DNA from: Microvirga roseola
GTDB taxonomy: Bacteria > Pseudomonadota > Alphaproteobacteria > Rhizobiales > Beijerinckiaceae
DNA: 64,000 bases
NCBI RefSeq assembly: GCF_020866965.1
Contig: NZ_JAJATX010000004.1
Span: 28,689 to 92,688 of the forward strand
Reading direction: 5' to 3'
Shown here: positions 44,288 to 53,395 of the stretch, piece by piece
Position numbering within the stretch: the first letter of the stretch is position 1
Layout: every line of letters begins with the position of its first letter
Position numbers and translations under genes: made by a program
The notes under the pieces: model-generated
The model's input: the letters and a program-made list of their open reading frames with translations, nothing else
Told to the model about the DNA's origin: nothing
Databases searched by the model: none

Positions 44288-46102
44288 TCATATGCGGCCG
44301 AGCGCCGTGTCGGGCTGCAGCTTCATGAGGCGGCGAGCGCGGGGATGGGCCGGTCCTGCCACATCGTCCTGAACGGACAGCTCTTTCGCTCCGCATTCCC
44401 ACGGCAGGGCTCCTGTCGGCAGGCGCCGACCGAGCGCATCGAGCGCCAGCATGGCGGCGGCGATAACGGCGATCGTGACCATGGCGACGGCGGCGGCCTC
44501 GCTCGCAAGGCCGGCCTCTTCGAGATTGTAGAGCACGACGCCGATGGTCTCCGTTCCCGCCGACCAGAGCAGGGCGGAGACGGTGAGTTCGTTGAAGGCG
44601 AGCAGGAAGGCCATGAGCCCGCCGGCCGCCGCCGCAGGCAGGAGCGAGGGGAGGATCACGTCCACGATCCGTCGCATCGTGCGGGCGCCGTCGAGGGCGG
44701 CGGCTTCCTCCGGCGCGATGTCGACCTGCGCCATGCCGGCCAGAACCGGCTTGAGCACCACCGGCAGGAAGCGAGCGAGATAGGCGAAGACGATGATCCA
44801 GGGCGTGGCGTAGAGCGACAGGCCGATGAGCGGCAGCGGCTTGAGGAACAGCAGGATGCAGGCGACCGCCAGCACGATCCCCGGCATGACATAGGGGATT
44901 TCGAGCAACGGCGGAACGATCCATCCCGCCGGTCCCGCGCGGCGGACCAGCACATAGGCGATGGGTACGGACAGGATCGCAAGCAGGCAGGCCGCGCCGC
45001 CGGCATACATCAGCGAATTCGCGAAGGCCCGAACCGTCACCGCCTGCCGCACCAGAACTTCCATGAAGTTGCCGAGGGTGATGGTGGAGGGCGTGAGCGG
45101 CATGCCGTAGGACGGCACGAGGGCGGTCGTCACCAGGGACAGGACCGGCAGCGCCAGCGCAACGGCCAGGATGCCCGCGACGAAGGCCTGGGCGAGAACG
45201 CGAGACCGCCCAAGACGCCAGAACGGCTGGAGCGGCGCATCCTCTTCCAGCTGCAGGCCGTCGCGTCGCGTGAGCAGCTGACTGATCAGGACGCACAGTC
45301 CCGCCAGCGCTGCAATCAGGATCCCGAGCGCGGCCAGATCGCCGATCACGCCGGGGCCGAAGCTCGACATGCGGCGGTAGATGAGAACCGGCAGCGTCAG
45401 GTAGTTCACCGGCGCGCCGAGGAGGGCAGGGATGCCGAAATTGCCTGCTCCGGCCACGAAGGCGAGCAGCGCCGCGCCGATGATGTGCGGGCGCAGCAGC
45501 GGGAGCAGGATGTCCTTCACGATCCGGCGCGGGGTCGCGCCGTCCATGCGGGCGGCCTCGATCACGAAGGCGGGAACGCGCTTCAGCCCCGCTGTGAGCA
45601 CCACATAGACCAGCGGCGCGTGGTGAAGTCCGAGAACGAGAATGATGCCGCCCCGCCCCAGCATCGGATTTTCCGTTCCGACCGGAGGCGCCAGTCCCAG
45701 CGTGTTCAGGAGCGGCGAGGCGGGACCCGCAAGGCTCAGGAAGGCGAGCGCCACTACCTGGGGCGAGATCATCATCGACAGGAAGAACAGGAACGATGCA
45801 GGCCGACGGCCGCGAATGTCGGTGACGCCGAGGACGAGCGCCATCGCGCCGCCGATCGCGAGCGACAGGAGACACGAGGCGAGGGCCGTTTCCAGGGTCG
45901 CAAAGGTCGCGCGGATCGCCGACCGGCTCCCGATGACGGACAGTGCGTTCTCCGGCGCGAAGACGCCGCCCGGAAAGAGGGCGGCCACGATCAGCCGCCC
46001 GGCGGGAAGAATGTCGAAGACGAGGACGATCAGAGCGAGAAGAGCGAGGAGGCCGAAACCTCCCCGCTCCAGGAACGGTCTGATCTGATGGGAGCGTATC
46101 AC
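44288..46102 (-). CDS. Iron/phosphonate-class ABC transporter permease, fused double domain (FbpB-like)
   Basis: A 604-residue inner-membrane protein with about twelve helices, formed by two permease domains in one chain, as in FbpB/AfuB/SfuB. ATPase-contact loops are in EAARMDGATPRRIVKDILLPLL (first half) and EEAAALDGARTMRRIVDVILPSLL (second half). The start overlaps the end of the binding-protein gene by 4 bases. No ATP-binding gene follows: the next gene is on the opposite strand. Such importers need an ATPase, so it must be encoded elsewhere or borrowed. The substrate class (ferric iron versus 2-aminoethylphosphonate or similar) is open. Confidence 0.9.
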   Translation of the reverse strand: MIRSHQIRPFLERGGFGLLALLALIVLVFDILPAGRLIVAALFPGGVFAPENALSVIGSRSAIRATFATLETALASCLLSLAIGGAMALVLGVTDIRGRRPASFLFFLSMMISPQVVALAFLSLAGPASPLLNTLGLAPPVGTENPMLGRGGIILVLGLHHAPLVYVVLTAGLKRVPAFVIEAARMDGATPRRIVKDILLPLLRPHIIGAALLAFVAGAGNFGIPALLGAPVNYLTLPVLIYRRMSSFGPGVIGDLAALGILIAALAGLCVLISQLLTRRDGLQLEEDAPLQPFWRLGRSRVLAQAFVAGILAVALALPVLSLVTTALVPSYGMPLTPSTITLGNFMEVLVRQAVTVRAFANSLMYAGGAACLLAILSVPIAYVLVRRAGPAGWIVPPLLEIPYVMPGIVLAVACILLFLKPLPLIGLSLYATPWIIVFAYLARFLPVVLKPVLAGMAQVDIAPEEAAALDGARTMRRIVDVILPSLLPAAAAGGLMAFLLAFNELTVSALLWSAGTETIGVVLYNLEEAGLASEAAAVAMVTIAVIAAAMLALDALGRRLPTGALPWECGAKELSVQDDVAGPAHPRARRLMKLQPDTALGRI

Positions 46103-47079
46103 TGACCGAAGATGTCGGCGAAGGTCGCCTTGTTCTTCGTCTCATCGGCGAGCGCCTTGGCGGCGTCGAAGCTCATGATCTTGATCTGATCGCGCGAGGG
46201 ATAGCCGGCGGGTATCGCGACGGCTGGATGGGCGGCGATGTAGCCCTGCTTGAGGGCCAGTTCCTGACCTTCCTTCGAGAGCAGGAAGTCGACGAAGGCG
46301 CGCGCAGCCTCGGGGTTCTTCGTGTTCTTCAGGATGGCGACAGGCTCGGACACGGCCGACACGCCCTCCTTCGGAAACACGAACTCCACGGATGCGCCCT
46401 TCGCCTTCTCGCGGATCGGCATGAAGTCGACGATCACGCCGTAGAGCTTCTGGCCTCCGGCGACCTGCTTCAAGATATCGCCGTTGCCGCCGCCGGCCAT
46501 CGCATCGTTGGCCTTGAGTGCTTCGTAGTACTTCCAGCCGCCTTCCATGGCGCCGGTCAGGGTCGCGGCGTGGATGAGGGCGGCGCCGGAGGTGAGGGGG
46601 CTCGGCATCACGAGCTGGCCCTTGACCTCCGGCTTCGTGAGATCGAGCCACGACGTCGGCTTGAAGGAGGCCTTCGTGTTGTAGGCGATGCCGGTCGTGA
46701 TCAGCTTGGTGGCGAACCAGAATTTCTGCTGATCGTGGATGCCTGCGGGATAGGCCGACACGTCGGCCTTTTCGTGGGCCATCAGGCGGCCCTGCTTCTT
46801 GAGGCCTTCCATCGTCACGCTGTCGGCGATCAGGAGCAGGTCGGCCTGCGGCTGACCGGCCTCGAACTCGGCGTTGAGCTTGGCGAGGATCTTCGGCGTT
46901 CCGTCGCGCACGAAGGTGACGTTCACGCCCGGATGCTTCGCCTTGAAGGCATCCACGGTCTGCTGCGCATCGGTGTTCGGCTGGCTGGTGTAGAGCACCA
47001 GGTCGCCGGAGATTCCTTGCGCCTGCGCCAGGGCAGGAACGAGCGAGACGAGAATGGGAAGAAGGCGCTTCATCAGCAT
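46099..47079 (-). CDS. Iron/phosphonate-class ABC transporter substrate-binding protein
   Basis: A 326-residue periplasmic protein of the family that includes FbpA and PhnS-like proteins. The signal peptide is MLMKRLLPILVSLVPALAQA with cleavage near residue 20. Mature segments are GDLVLYTSQPNTDAQQTVDAFKAKHPGVNV, RDGTPKILAKLNAEFEAGQPQADLL and AILKNTKNPEAARAFVDFLLSKEGQELA, all typical of the group. A second ATG lies two codons downstream. It forms an operon with the permease. The pair of tyrosines used by many ferric-binding proteins is not obvious, which argues against a firm iron assignment. Confidence 0.88.
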   Translation of the reverse strand: MLMKRLLPILVSLVPALAQAQGISGDLVLYTSQPNTDAQQTVDAFKAKHPGVNVTFVRDGTPKILAKLNAEFEAGQPQADLLLIADSVTMEGLKKQGRLMAHEKADVSAYPAGIHDQQKFWFATKLITTGIAYNTKASFKPTSWLDLTKPEVKGQLVMPSPLTSGAALIHAATLTGAMEGGWKYYEALKANDAMAGGGNGDILKQVAGGQKLYGVIVDFMPIREKAKGASVEFVFPKEGVSAVSEPVAILKNTKNPEAARAFVDFLLSKEGQELALKQGYIAAHPAVAIPAGYPSRDQIKIMSFDAAKALADETKNKATFADIFGQ

Positions 47080-47170
47080 GGATCAATTCCTCGTTTGGGG
47101 CGGTCCTGCCCTGGCGCTAGCGGCCTTGGGTGACGTCCATGTGACGAAAATCTGTTGCCTCAGACGCGAA

Positions 47171-47190
47171 TGGCCGGCGCGAGCCGGCCA
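47171..47190. other. Short palindrome between the transporter and ccrM
   Basis: TGGCCGGC (47171-47178) and GCCGGCCA (47183-47190) form a perfect 8-bp stem with a GCGA loop, followed by CCCCC, in the gap just downstream of ccrM (minus strand). It is a candidate 3' hairpin of ccrM. Confidence 0.45.
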
Positions 47191-47217
47191 CCCCCGAAAT
47201 CTTGCCTATGCGTGAAG

Positions 47218-48420
<1,203 letters not shown>

Positions 48421-48551
48421 TCACCGGTTACGCAACTGACACTCAGGATCATGCGCCGTTAGGGTAAAGAGGAGGTTTCCAAATGCGGAAAAGTGCAAAA
48501 AAAATGCCTCGGCAAAACTTGCCTAACTTTTGAAAAGATTGAGCTTTTTCG

Positions 48552-48565
48552 TTAATCAGCGTTAA
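48552..48565 (-). promoter_or_regulatory. CtrA-like box upstream of ccrM
   Basis: TTAATCAGCGTTAA (48552-48565) has two TTAA half-sites separated by 6 bases; on the ccrM strand it reads TTAACGCTGATTAAC (48551-48565). CtrA boxes are usually TTAA-N7-TTAAC, so the spacer is one base short. It lies about 140 bases upstream of the ccrM start. CtrA activates ccrM in Caulobacter. Confidence 0.45.
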
Positions 48566-48571
48566 GGGAGG

Positions 48572-49213
48572 TTACAGGTCCAGTAACCCTTGGCGCAACG
48601 GCGCGAAACTCATGCGGTGGAACGGGCAGGGACCCTCGCTCGCGACCGCCGTGAGATGCGCCTTGGTGCTATAGCCCGCATTGCTCGCGAATCCATAGGC
48701 CGGATAAACCTCGCCGAGGCGTGCCATCATGCGGTCCCGAATCACCTTCGCGACGATGGAGGCGGCGGCAATGGAGGCGATCTGCGAATCGCCCTTCACG
48801 ACGGCTTCCGTGAAGCAGGGCAGATGCGGCGGATCGTTGCCGTCCACGAACGCCATGTCGGGCGTGCAGGGAAGCGCCGCGAGTGCGCGGCACATGGCGA
48901 GCAGGGATGCCTGCCGGATGTTGATGGTGTCGACCTCCGCATGGGACACGGAGGCGATGCCGACCTGGCATGTGGCCAGGATCTCCGCGAACAGCGCCTC
49001 GCGCCTGTGCGCCGGAATCGCCTTCGAATCCCCGAGCCCCTCCGGCACGCAATCGAGATCGAGCACTACGGCCGCCGAAACGACAGGTCCTGCCAGCGGC
49101 CCGCGACCGACTTCGTCGAGCCCGGCGATGCAGACGTAGCCCCGCGCACGGGCGGAAAGCTCGCGCTCGATGCCGAGGCCGGTCTTGCTGGGCAGGCGAA
49201 TCGGTGTGCTCAT
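48572..49213 (-). CDS. rnhB: Ribonuclease HII
   Basis: A 213-residue nuclease that cuts RNA in RNA-DNA hybrids and removes misincorporated ribonucleotides. The catalytic acids lie in CIAGLDEVGRGPLAGPV (Asp and Glu), FVDGNDPPH (Asp) and IVAKVIRDRMM (Asp). The GSKAI-like motif appears as LGDSKAIPAHRRE. The N-terminal 25 residues are a short extension, common in the group. ATG 49213 is chosen; the open frame to 49276 is not family-like. The adjacency rnhB-ccrM is frequent in Hyphomicrobiales. Confidence 0.95.
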   Translation of the reverse strand: MSTPIRLPSKTGLGIERELSARARGYVCIAGLDEVGRGPLAGPVVSAAVVLDLDCVPEGLGDSKAIPAHRREALFAEILATCQVGIASVSHAEVDTINIRQASLLAMCRALAALPCTPDMAFVDGNDPPHLPCFTEAVVKGDSQIASIAAASIVAKVIRDRMMARLGEVYPAYGFASNAGYSTKAHLTAVASEGPCPFHRMSFAPLRQGLLDL

Positions 49214-49346
49214 GGAGGGATCAAAGCGGCGAGGCGCGCCTTTGTCACCCCCGACGGCTCTAAGAGCCGGAACCATTGTGACGCATCTGCACGACGGCTT
49301 CCTTCTCCCCTGTCTCGCTCCGGCGACGGGCGTGCTGAAGGAACAG

Positions 49347-50528
49347 TCAGAACAGGCTCAACTGCCCCGTCTCCTTGGCGGGCGGGCTGAAGAGGTCCGT
49401 GCGCAGCCGCAACGACCGCTTGTTGAGGCCGAAGCGTTCGGCGGCCGTCTCGAAGCGGCGGCCGATCATCCAGGCATAGGGGCCGACGCCCGCCTGCCGC
49501 ACGCCCCATTCGGCGTCGTAATCCTTGCCGCCGCGCGCCTCCTGCAGGAGCGAGAAGACGTGCTTGAGCTTGTCCGGGTAGTGCTCGGCGAGCCAGTCGC
49601 GCATCAGGTCCTTCAGATCATAAGGAAGGCGCAGGAGCACATAGCCCGCCTCCTGCGCGCCGGCGGCGGCCACCGCCTTGAGGATCTCCTCGATCTCGTG
49701 GTCGTTGATCGCCGGGACGATCGGCGCCACGAGCACGATGACCGGAATGCCGGCGTCCGAGAGCTTGCGGATCGTCTCCAGCCGCTTGGCGGGGGAGGCG
49801 GCGCGGGGCTCCATCCGGCGGGCGAGCTTGGGGTCGAGGGTCGTGACCGAGATCGCCACCTTGGCGAGCTGCCGGTCGGCCATGCGGCTTAAGATGTCGA
49901 TGTCTCTGGTGACGAGGGCGGATTTGGTCACGATCCCGACCGGATGGTTCGTCCGGTCCAGAATCTCCAGGATCGCGCGGGTGATGCGGAAGCGCCGCTC
50001 CACCGGCTGGTAGGGATCGGTGTTGGAGCCGAGCGCAATCGTCGTCGGCCGGTAGCCGGGGGCGCGCAGCTCCTTCTCCAGCAGTTCCGGGGCGCTCGGC
50101 TTGGCGAAGATCTTGGTCTCGAAATCGAGCCCGGAGGACAGGCCCTGATAGGCGTGGGTGGGCCGCGCGAAGCAATAGGAGCAGCCGTGCTCGCAGCCCC
50201 GGTAGGGATTGATCGACTTGTCGAAGAGGATGTCGGGCGAATCGTTCTTGGTGATGATCGTCCGAGGCTTCTCCACGATCACCTCGGTCGGGATCGGCGG
50301 CAGCTCCTCCTCGATGGACCAGCCGTCGTCGAATCCCTCGCGCTGCGCGGGCTCGTAGCGCCCGGACGGATTGGCCGCAGCGCCCCGGCCCCGGCGGCGC
50401 TCCGCCTCGACCCGGTAGGAGGGATCGTCCATGCGCCGGCGCGCCGCTTCCGCCGCCTCGATGGGGGAGCGGACGGCAGGCCTGGAGAGGACGGGATCGC
50501 GGGCATTGCCCCTGGTGCGAATGGTCAT
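49347..50528 (-). CDS. PA0069-family radical SAM protein
   Basis: A 393-residue radical SAM enzyme. The 4Fe-4S/AdoMet cysteines are in SINPYRGCEHGCSYCFARPTH with the C-X3-C-X2-C spacing. Other conserved parts are LDFETKIFAKPSAPELLEKEL, IALGSNTDPYQPVERRFRITR and VGIVTKSALVTRDIDIL. The family is sometimes called Rv2578c or PA0069-like, and its reaction is unknown. The first 90 residues are basic and low in complexity. It is followed by rnhB and ccrM on the same strand, with a gap of 133 bases. Confidence 0.92.
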   Translation of the reverse strand: MTIRTRGNARDPVLSRPAVRSPIEAAEAARRRMDDPSYRVEAERRRGRGAAANPSGRYEPAQREGFDDGWSIEEELPPIPTEVIVEKPRTIITKNDSPDILFDKSINPYRGCEHGCSYCFARPTHAYQGLSSGLDFETKIFAKPSAPELLEKELRAPGYRPTTIALGSNTDPYQPVERRFRITRAILEILDRTNHPVGIVTKSALVTRDIDILSRMADRQLAKVAISVTTLDPKLARRMEPRAASPAKRLETIRKLSDAGIPVIVLVAPIVPAINDHEIEEILKAVAAAGAQEAGYVLLRLPYDLKDLMRDWLAEHYPDKLKHVFSLLQEARGGKDYDAEWGVRQAGVGPYAWMIGRRFETAAERFGLNKRSLRLRTDLFSPPAKETGQLSLF

Positions 50529-50642
50529 GGCGGCCTCGGACGAATCTGGAATGGAAGCGTCCGGCCATTACTGAACAAAACAGGAACAAAATCAAGCCGC
50601 CGGTGGGGCGACGGCGCGGAGGAAAAGAAGTATGCTGGCGAA

Positions 50643-51146
50643 ATGTTGACTGTCCTCATTCGCGTCAAACAGGGGCCGGAGGCCCTCGCCGTCACTTTGA
50701 GCGCCCTCGTTCCCGCCGTGGCGGCGGGTCTGGTGGGCGATGCGGTCGTCTTGGCGGCAAAACCGGACGATGTCGTCACCCAGGTGGCGGATGCGGCGGG
50801 CGCGACGCTGATCGTGACGGAAGATCCCTCCTGGCGCCCCGGCGCGCAGGCCGCCCGGCGCGACTGGCTGCTCTGCCTCGACGACGGCGACATCCCGCAG
50901 GAGGGCTGGATCCGGGTGCTGGAGCGCTTCGTGGGCTTAGGCAAACCGGAGAAGGGCCTGGCGCGCCTGCGCCGTCACAGGTCCGGCCTCCTGGAGGCGG
51001 CGCTCGGAGCCGTCATGGGCCTGATCCCGCAATCCTCCGTGCGCGCCGGCGACCTCGTGCATCGCCGTGTGCTGCTCGACGAGGTGAAGGCCCGCGCGCC
51101 CGTGCGCCTGTCGGCCACCATTGAGCGCGATCCGGTTTTCGGCTGA
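50643..51146 (+). CDS. Short glycosyltransferase-like protein
   Basis: A 167-residue protein that begins MLTVLIRVKQGPEALAVTL, in the manner of the first strand of GT-A glycosyltransferases, followed by VAAGLVGDAVVLAAKPDDVV and the LLCLDDGDIPQEGWIRVLERF segment resembling the acidic D-x-D region. The C-terminal half is truncated compared with normal GT2 enzymes. Similar short proteins in Methylobacterium-type genomes are named glycosyl transferase, but activity is unproven. It is convergent with moaB, 3 bases apart. Confidence 0.6.
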   Translation: MLTVLIRVKQGPEALAVTLSALVPAVAAGLVGDAVVLAAKPDDVVTQVADAAGATLIVTEDPSWRPGAQAARRDWLLCLDDGDIPQEGWIRVLERFVGLGKPEKGLARLRRHRSGLLEAALGAVMGLIPQSSVRAGDLVHRRVLLDEVKARAPVRLSATIERDPVFG

Positions 51147-51149
51147 CCC

Positions 51150-51704
51150 TCAGGCCTTGAGCTTTCCCCGCTTCAGGTGCTCGTCGAGGCGCGGCATGAT
51201 CTCCACGAAGTTGCAGGGGCGGTGCCGGTAATTGAGCTGGGCCTGCAGAATGCCGTCCCAGGCGTCCTTGCAGGCGCCGGGCGAGCCCGGCAGCACGAAG
51301 ATGAAGGTCGCGCCCGCGACCCCGGCCGTCGCCCGCGACTGGATCGTCGAGGTGCCGATCTTGTCGTAGGAGATGCGGTGGAAGACGGCGGAAAAGCCCT
51401 CCATCCGCTTCTCGAACAGGGGCTCGACGGCCTCCGGCGTCACGTCGCGGCCCGTGAAGCCCGTGCCGCCCGTGGTGATGATCACGTCGATGGCGGGATC
51501 GGCGATCCAGGCCTGCACCTTCCCGCGGATCGCCTCCACGTCATCCTGCACGATGGCCCGGTCGGCGAGCCGGTGCCCTGCCTTGGTCAGGCGCTCGGCA
51601 AGGGTCGAGCCGGACTTGTCGTCCTCCAGCACCCGCGTGTCGGAGACGGTCAGCACCGCGATGGAGAGAGAAACGAAGGGGAGATTCTCGTCGATGCCGG
51701 GCAT
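51150..51704 (-). CDS. moaB: Molybdenum cofactor biosynthesis protein B
   Basis: A 184-residue MoaB/Mog-fold protein. The adenylyl-transfer motif is IITTGGTGFTGRDVTPEAVEPLFEKRMEGF, the strand before it holds IAVLTVSDTRVLEDDKSG, and FVLPGSPGACKDAWDGILQAQL completes the pterin-binding face. MoaB adenylylates molybdopterin before metal insertion, or is a related scaffold depending on the organism. No other molybdenum-cofactor genes are near. The end is convergent with the short glycosyltransferase-like gene. Confidence 0.95.
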   Translation of the reverse strand: MPGIDENLPFVSLSIAVLTVSDTRVLEDDKSGSTLAERLTKAGHRLADRAIVQDDVEAIRGKVQAWIADPAIDVIITTGGTGFTGRDVTPEAVEPLFEKRMEGFSAVFHRISYDKIGTSTIQSRATAGVAGATFIFVLPGSPGACKDAWDGILQAQLNYRHRPCNFVEIMPRLDEHLKRGKLKA

Positions 51705-51737
51705 GGGCAGGCCTTGTCCTGGAAACGTTCACCTCTT

Positions 51738-51770
51738 GTCATAGCCGGCCTCGTGCCGGGCATCCACGTC
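51738..51770. repeat. Palindromic intergenic repeat
   Basis: A GTCATAGCCGGCCTCGTGCC core with a trailing GGGCATCCACGTC. It is a slightly degenerate copy of the ATGGCCGGG-CTCGT-CCCGGCCAT palindrome (perfect at 58206). One reading frame spells AGLVPGIHV, the artefact peptide typical of this repeat in Hyphomicrobiales genomes. Confidence 0.7.
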
Positions 51771-51809
51771 TTGTTGAGCGAACTCGTCGGCGTTCTCGAT
51801 TGAACGAAT

Positions 51810-52343
51810 TCACGCGACCGCGGGATCGCTGGAAATCGCGGACTTGTATTTCTGGCGCAGGCTGAACAGACGCCCCGCAAACATGCCCGCGATCAAGCCA
51901 GTCGATCCCACATCGCAAATCAGGAACCACAATCCCGTAGGAGCTTCCGGCTGAATGGCTGAGAGAACAGCCAAGGTGTACTTGATGCCGAAGACCAGCA
52001 GCGATGAGGCGAGAGTGAACGTACTGCCGGGAAGATCGAAAACCTGTCGCTCTTTCTCGAAGTGCACTTCGATGGCGGCTGTGCGTGCTATCCCGAACGC
52101 GGTGCCGAGACAGAAACTGACCACCCAAATGGCGATGCTGAGACCGCTTCCGTGAAAGCGGTCGAACACAGTCCAGAGGCCCCACAATGCAAAGGCGACG
52201 GGCATCGTGGAAAGGCGCAGGAATGTGGTCTGCCCGCCCTTCATGGCGCGAAGCCCTTGAACGATCAGGTAGGCAAGAAAAGCCCAGCTCCACCAAGGCG
52301 TATTGCTGAGGACTGCAAGGATGAATCGTCCCGTGTCCGCCAT
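51810..52343 (-). CDS. Membrane protein of unknown function
   Basis: A 177-residue integral membrane protein with about five hydrophobic segments: WWSWAFLAYLIVQGL, TMPVAFALWGLWTVF, LSIAIWVVSFCLGTAF, LASSLLVFGIKYTLAVLSA and LWFLICDVGSTGLIAGMFAG. The first part (PWWSWAFLAYLIVQGLRAMK) is reminiscent of the small DUF6622-type membrane proteins. A loop EVHFEKERQVFDLPGS links the middle helices. No function can be given. Base composition is a little more A+T-rich than the neighbours. It is followed by the palindromic repeat and moaB. Confidence 0.75.
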   Translation of the reverse strand: MADTGRFILAVLSNTPWWSWAFLAYLIVQGLRAMKGGQTTFLRLSTMPVAFALWGLWTVFDRFHGSGLSIAIWVVSFCLGTAFGIARTAAIEVHFEKERQVFDLPGSTFTLASSLLVFGIKYTLAVLSAIQPEAPTGLWFLICDVGSTGLIAGMFAGRLFSLRQKYKSAISSDPAVA

Positions 52344-52440
52344 GACCTTCTCCCCACGTGCAGCATGGCTTATGCCGCAACCTTACCGTGCGAGGGGAGG
52401 GCGGGCGAGGAAAAATTCGCCAACAGGAGAAGTGCTCAGC

Positions 52441-53307
52441 TTAAAGCCTATTCGCCCGAAACGTGTCGCAGGCCTCCACCTGTCCGGTTCGCAAGCCCGT
52501 CGTGAGCCAGCGCATGCGCTGCTCGGAGGATCCGTGGGTGAAGGAATCGGGGACGACCCGGCCCTGGGACTGCCGCTGCAGCCGGTCGTCGCCGATGGCT
52601 TCCGCCGCGGCGAGCGCTTCCGCGATGTCGCCCTGCTCGAGGGACTGCCAGCGCTGGTTCGAGTGATGCGCCCAGACGCCCGCCAGGCAATCGGCCATCA
52701 GCTCGACCCGCACGGAGAGCTGGTTGGCCTCCGTCTGCCCCACTTGGCGCTGGCGCTCCTGGATGCGGGGCAGGATACCGAGCTCGTTCTCCACATGGTG
52801 GCCGACCTCGTGGGCGAGCACATAGGCATAGGCGAAGTCGCCGCCCGCGCGGAAGCGGCTCTGCATTTCCTGGAAGAAGGAGAGGTCGATATAGACGGTC
52901 TGGTCGAGGGGGCAGTAGAACGGCCCCATGGCCGATTGCGCCCCGCCGCAGCCCGAGCGCGTGGCGCCGGAGAACAGCACGAGCTTGGGTGGATTGTACT
53001 GCCGGTTGACCTGCTGGGGCAGAACCGTGCCCCACACGTCCTCCGTATTGCCGAGGACGGCGGAGGCGAAGCGGCCCATCTCGTCCTCCGGCACGCCCTG
53101 GCGGCCCGGACTCTGCTCGTAGCCGGACCCGCCGCCCGCGACCATCTCGGCCCCGCCGATCAGGAGGCGCGGGTCGATGCCGAGCGCCCAGCCGATGAGC
53201 CCGAGCACCACGACCGTGCCGATGCCGAGACCGCCCGCGCGACCCGGCATGCCCATGCCGCGACGGTCTTCCACATTCGACGAGGTTCTAAAGTTGTCCC
53301 AGCGCAT
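52441..53307 (-). CDS. YpfJ-family neutral zinc metallopeptidase
   Basis: A 288-residue membrane-anchored protein. A short cytoplasmic N terminus (MRWDNFRTSSNVEDRRG) leads to one membrane helix (GIGTVVVLGLIGWALGI) and a periplasmic metalloprotease domain. The zinc motif is H-E-V-G-H-H in LAHEVGHHVENELG, with the third ligand probably Glu or Asp in the ELMADCLAGVWA segment. Cys residues in SGCGGAQSAMGPFYCP and at the C terminus may pair. The family (neutral zinc metallopeptidase, YpfJ) is widespread but not well characterised. The length is typical. Confidence 0.93.
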   Translation of the reverse strand: MRWDNFRTSSNVEDRRGMGMPGRAGGLGIGTVVVLGLIGWALGIDPRLLIGGAEMVAGGGSGYEQSPGRQGVPEDEMGRFASAVLGNTEDVWGTVLPQQVNRQYNPPKLVLFSGATRSGCGGAQSAMGPFYCPLDQTVYIDLSFFQEMQSRFRAGGDFAYAYVLAHEVGHHVENELGILPRIQERQRQVGQTEANQLSVRVELMADCLAGVWAHHSNQRWQSLEQGDIAEALAAAEAIGDDRLQRQSQGRVVPDSFTHGSSEQRMRWLTTGLRTGQVEACDTFRANRL

Positions 53308-53395
53308 GGCCCACCCTGAAAGCGCGGCCTATCGCGCCGCAGAGCCTTAAGGCGGGAGCATATGGCCCGGTTCCAGTCGCCGCCGGAAGAAGCCC

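Noticed and set aside
44225..46105. A 626-codon plus-strand frame opposite the iron-type permease.
   Set aside because: Extremely Arg/Glu/Asp/Gln-rich, as expected for the complement of hydrophobic membrane codons.
46099..47079. Firm assignment of the binding protein as ferric iron-binding FbpA.
   Set aside because: The tyrosine pair typical of many ferric-binding proteins could not be placed with confidence, so only the broader class is named.
51177..51803. A plus-strand frame ending in VIAGLVPGIHVLL.
   Set aside because: This peptide is the known artefact of the palindromic repeat in Hyphomicrobiales; the rest is the complement of moaB.
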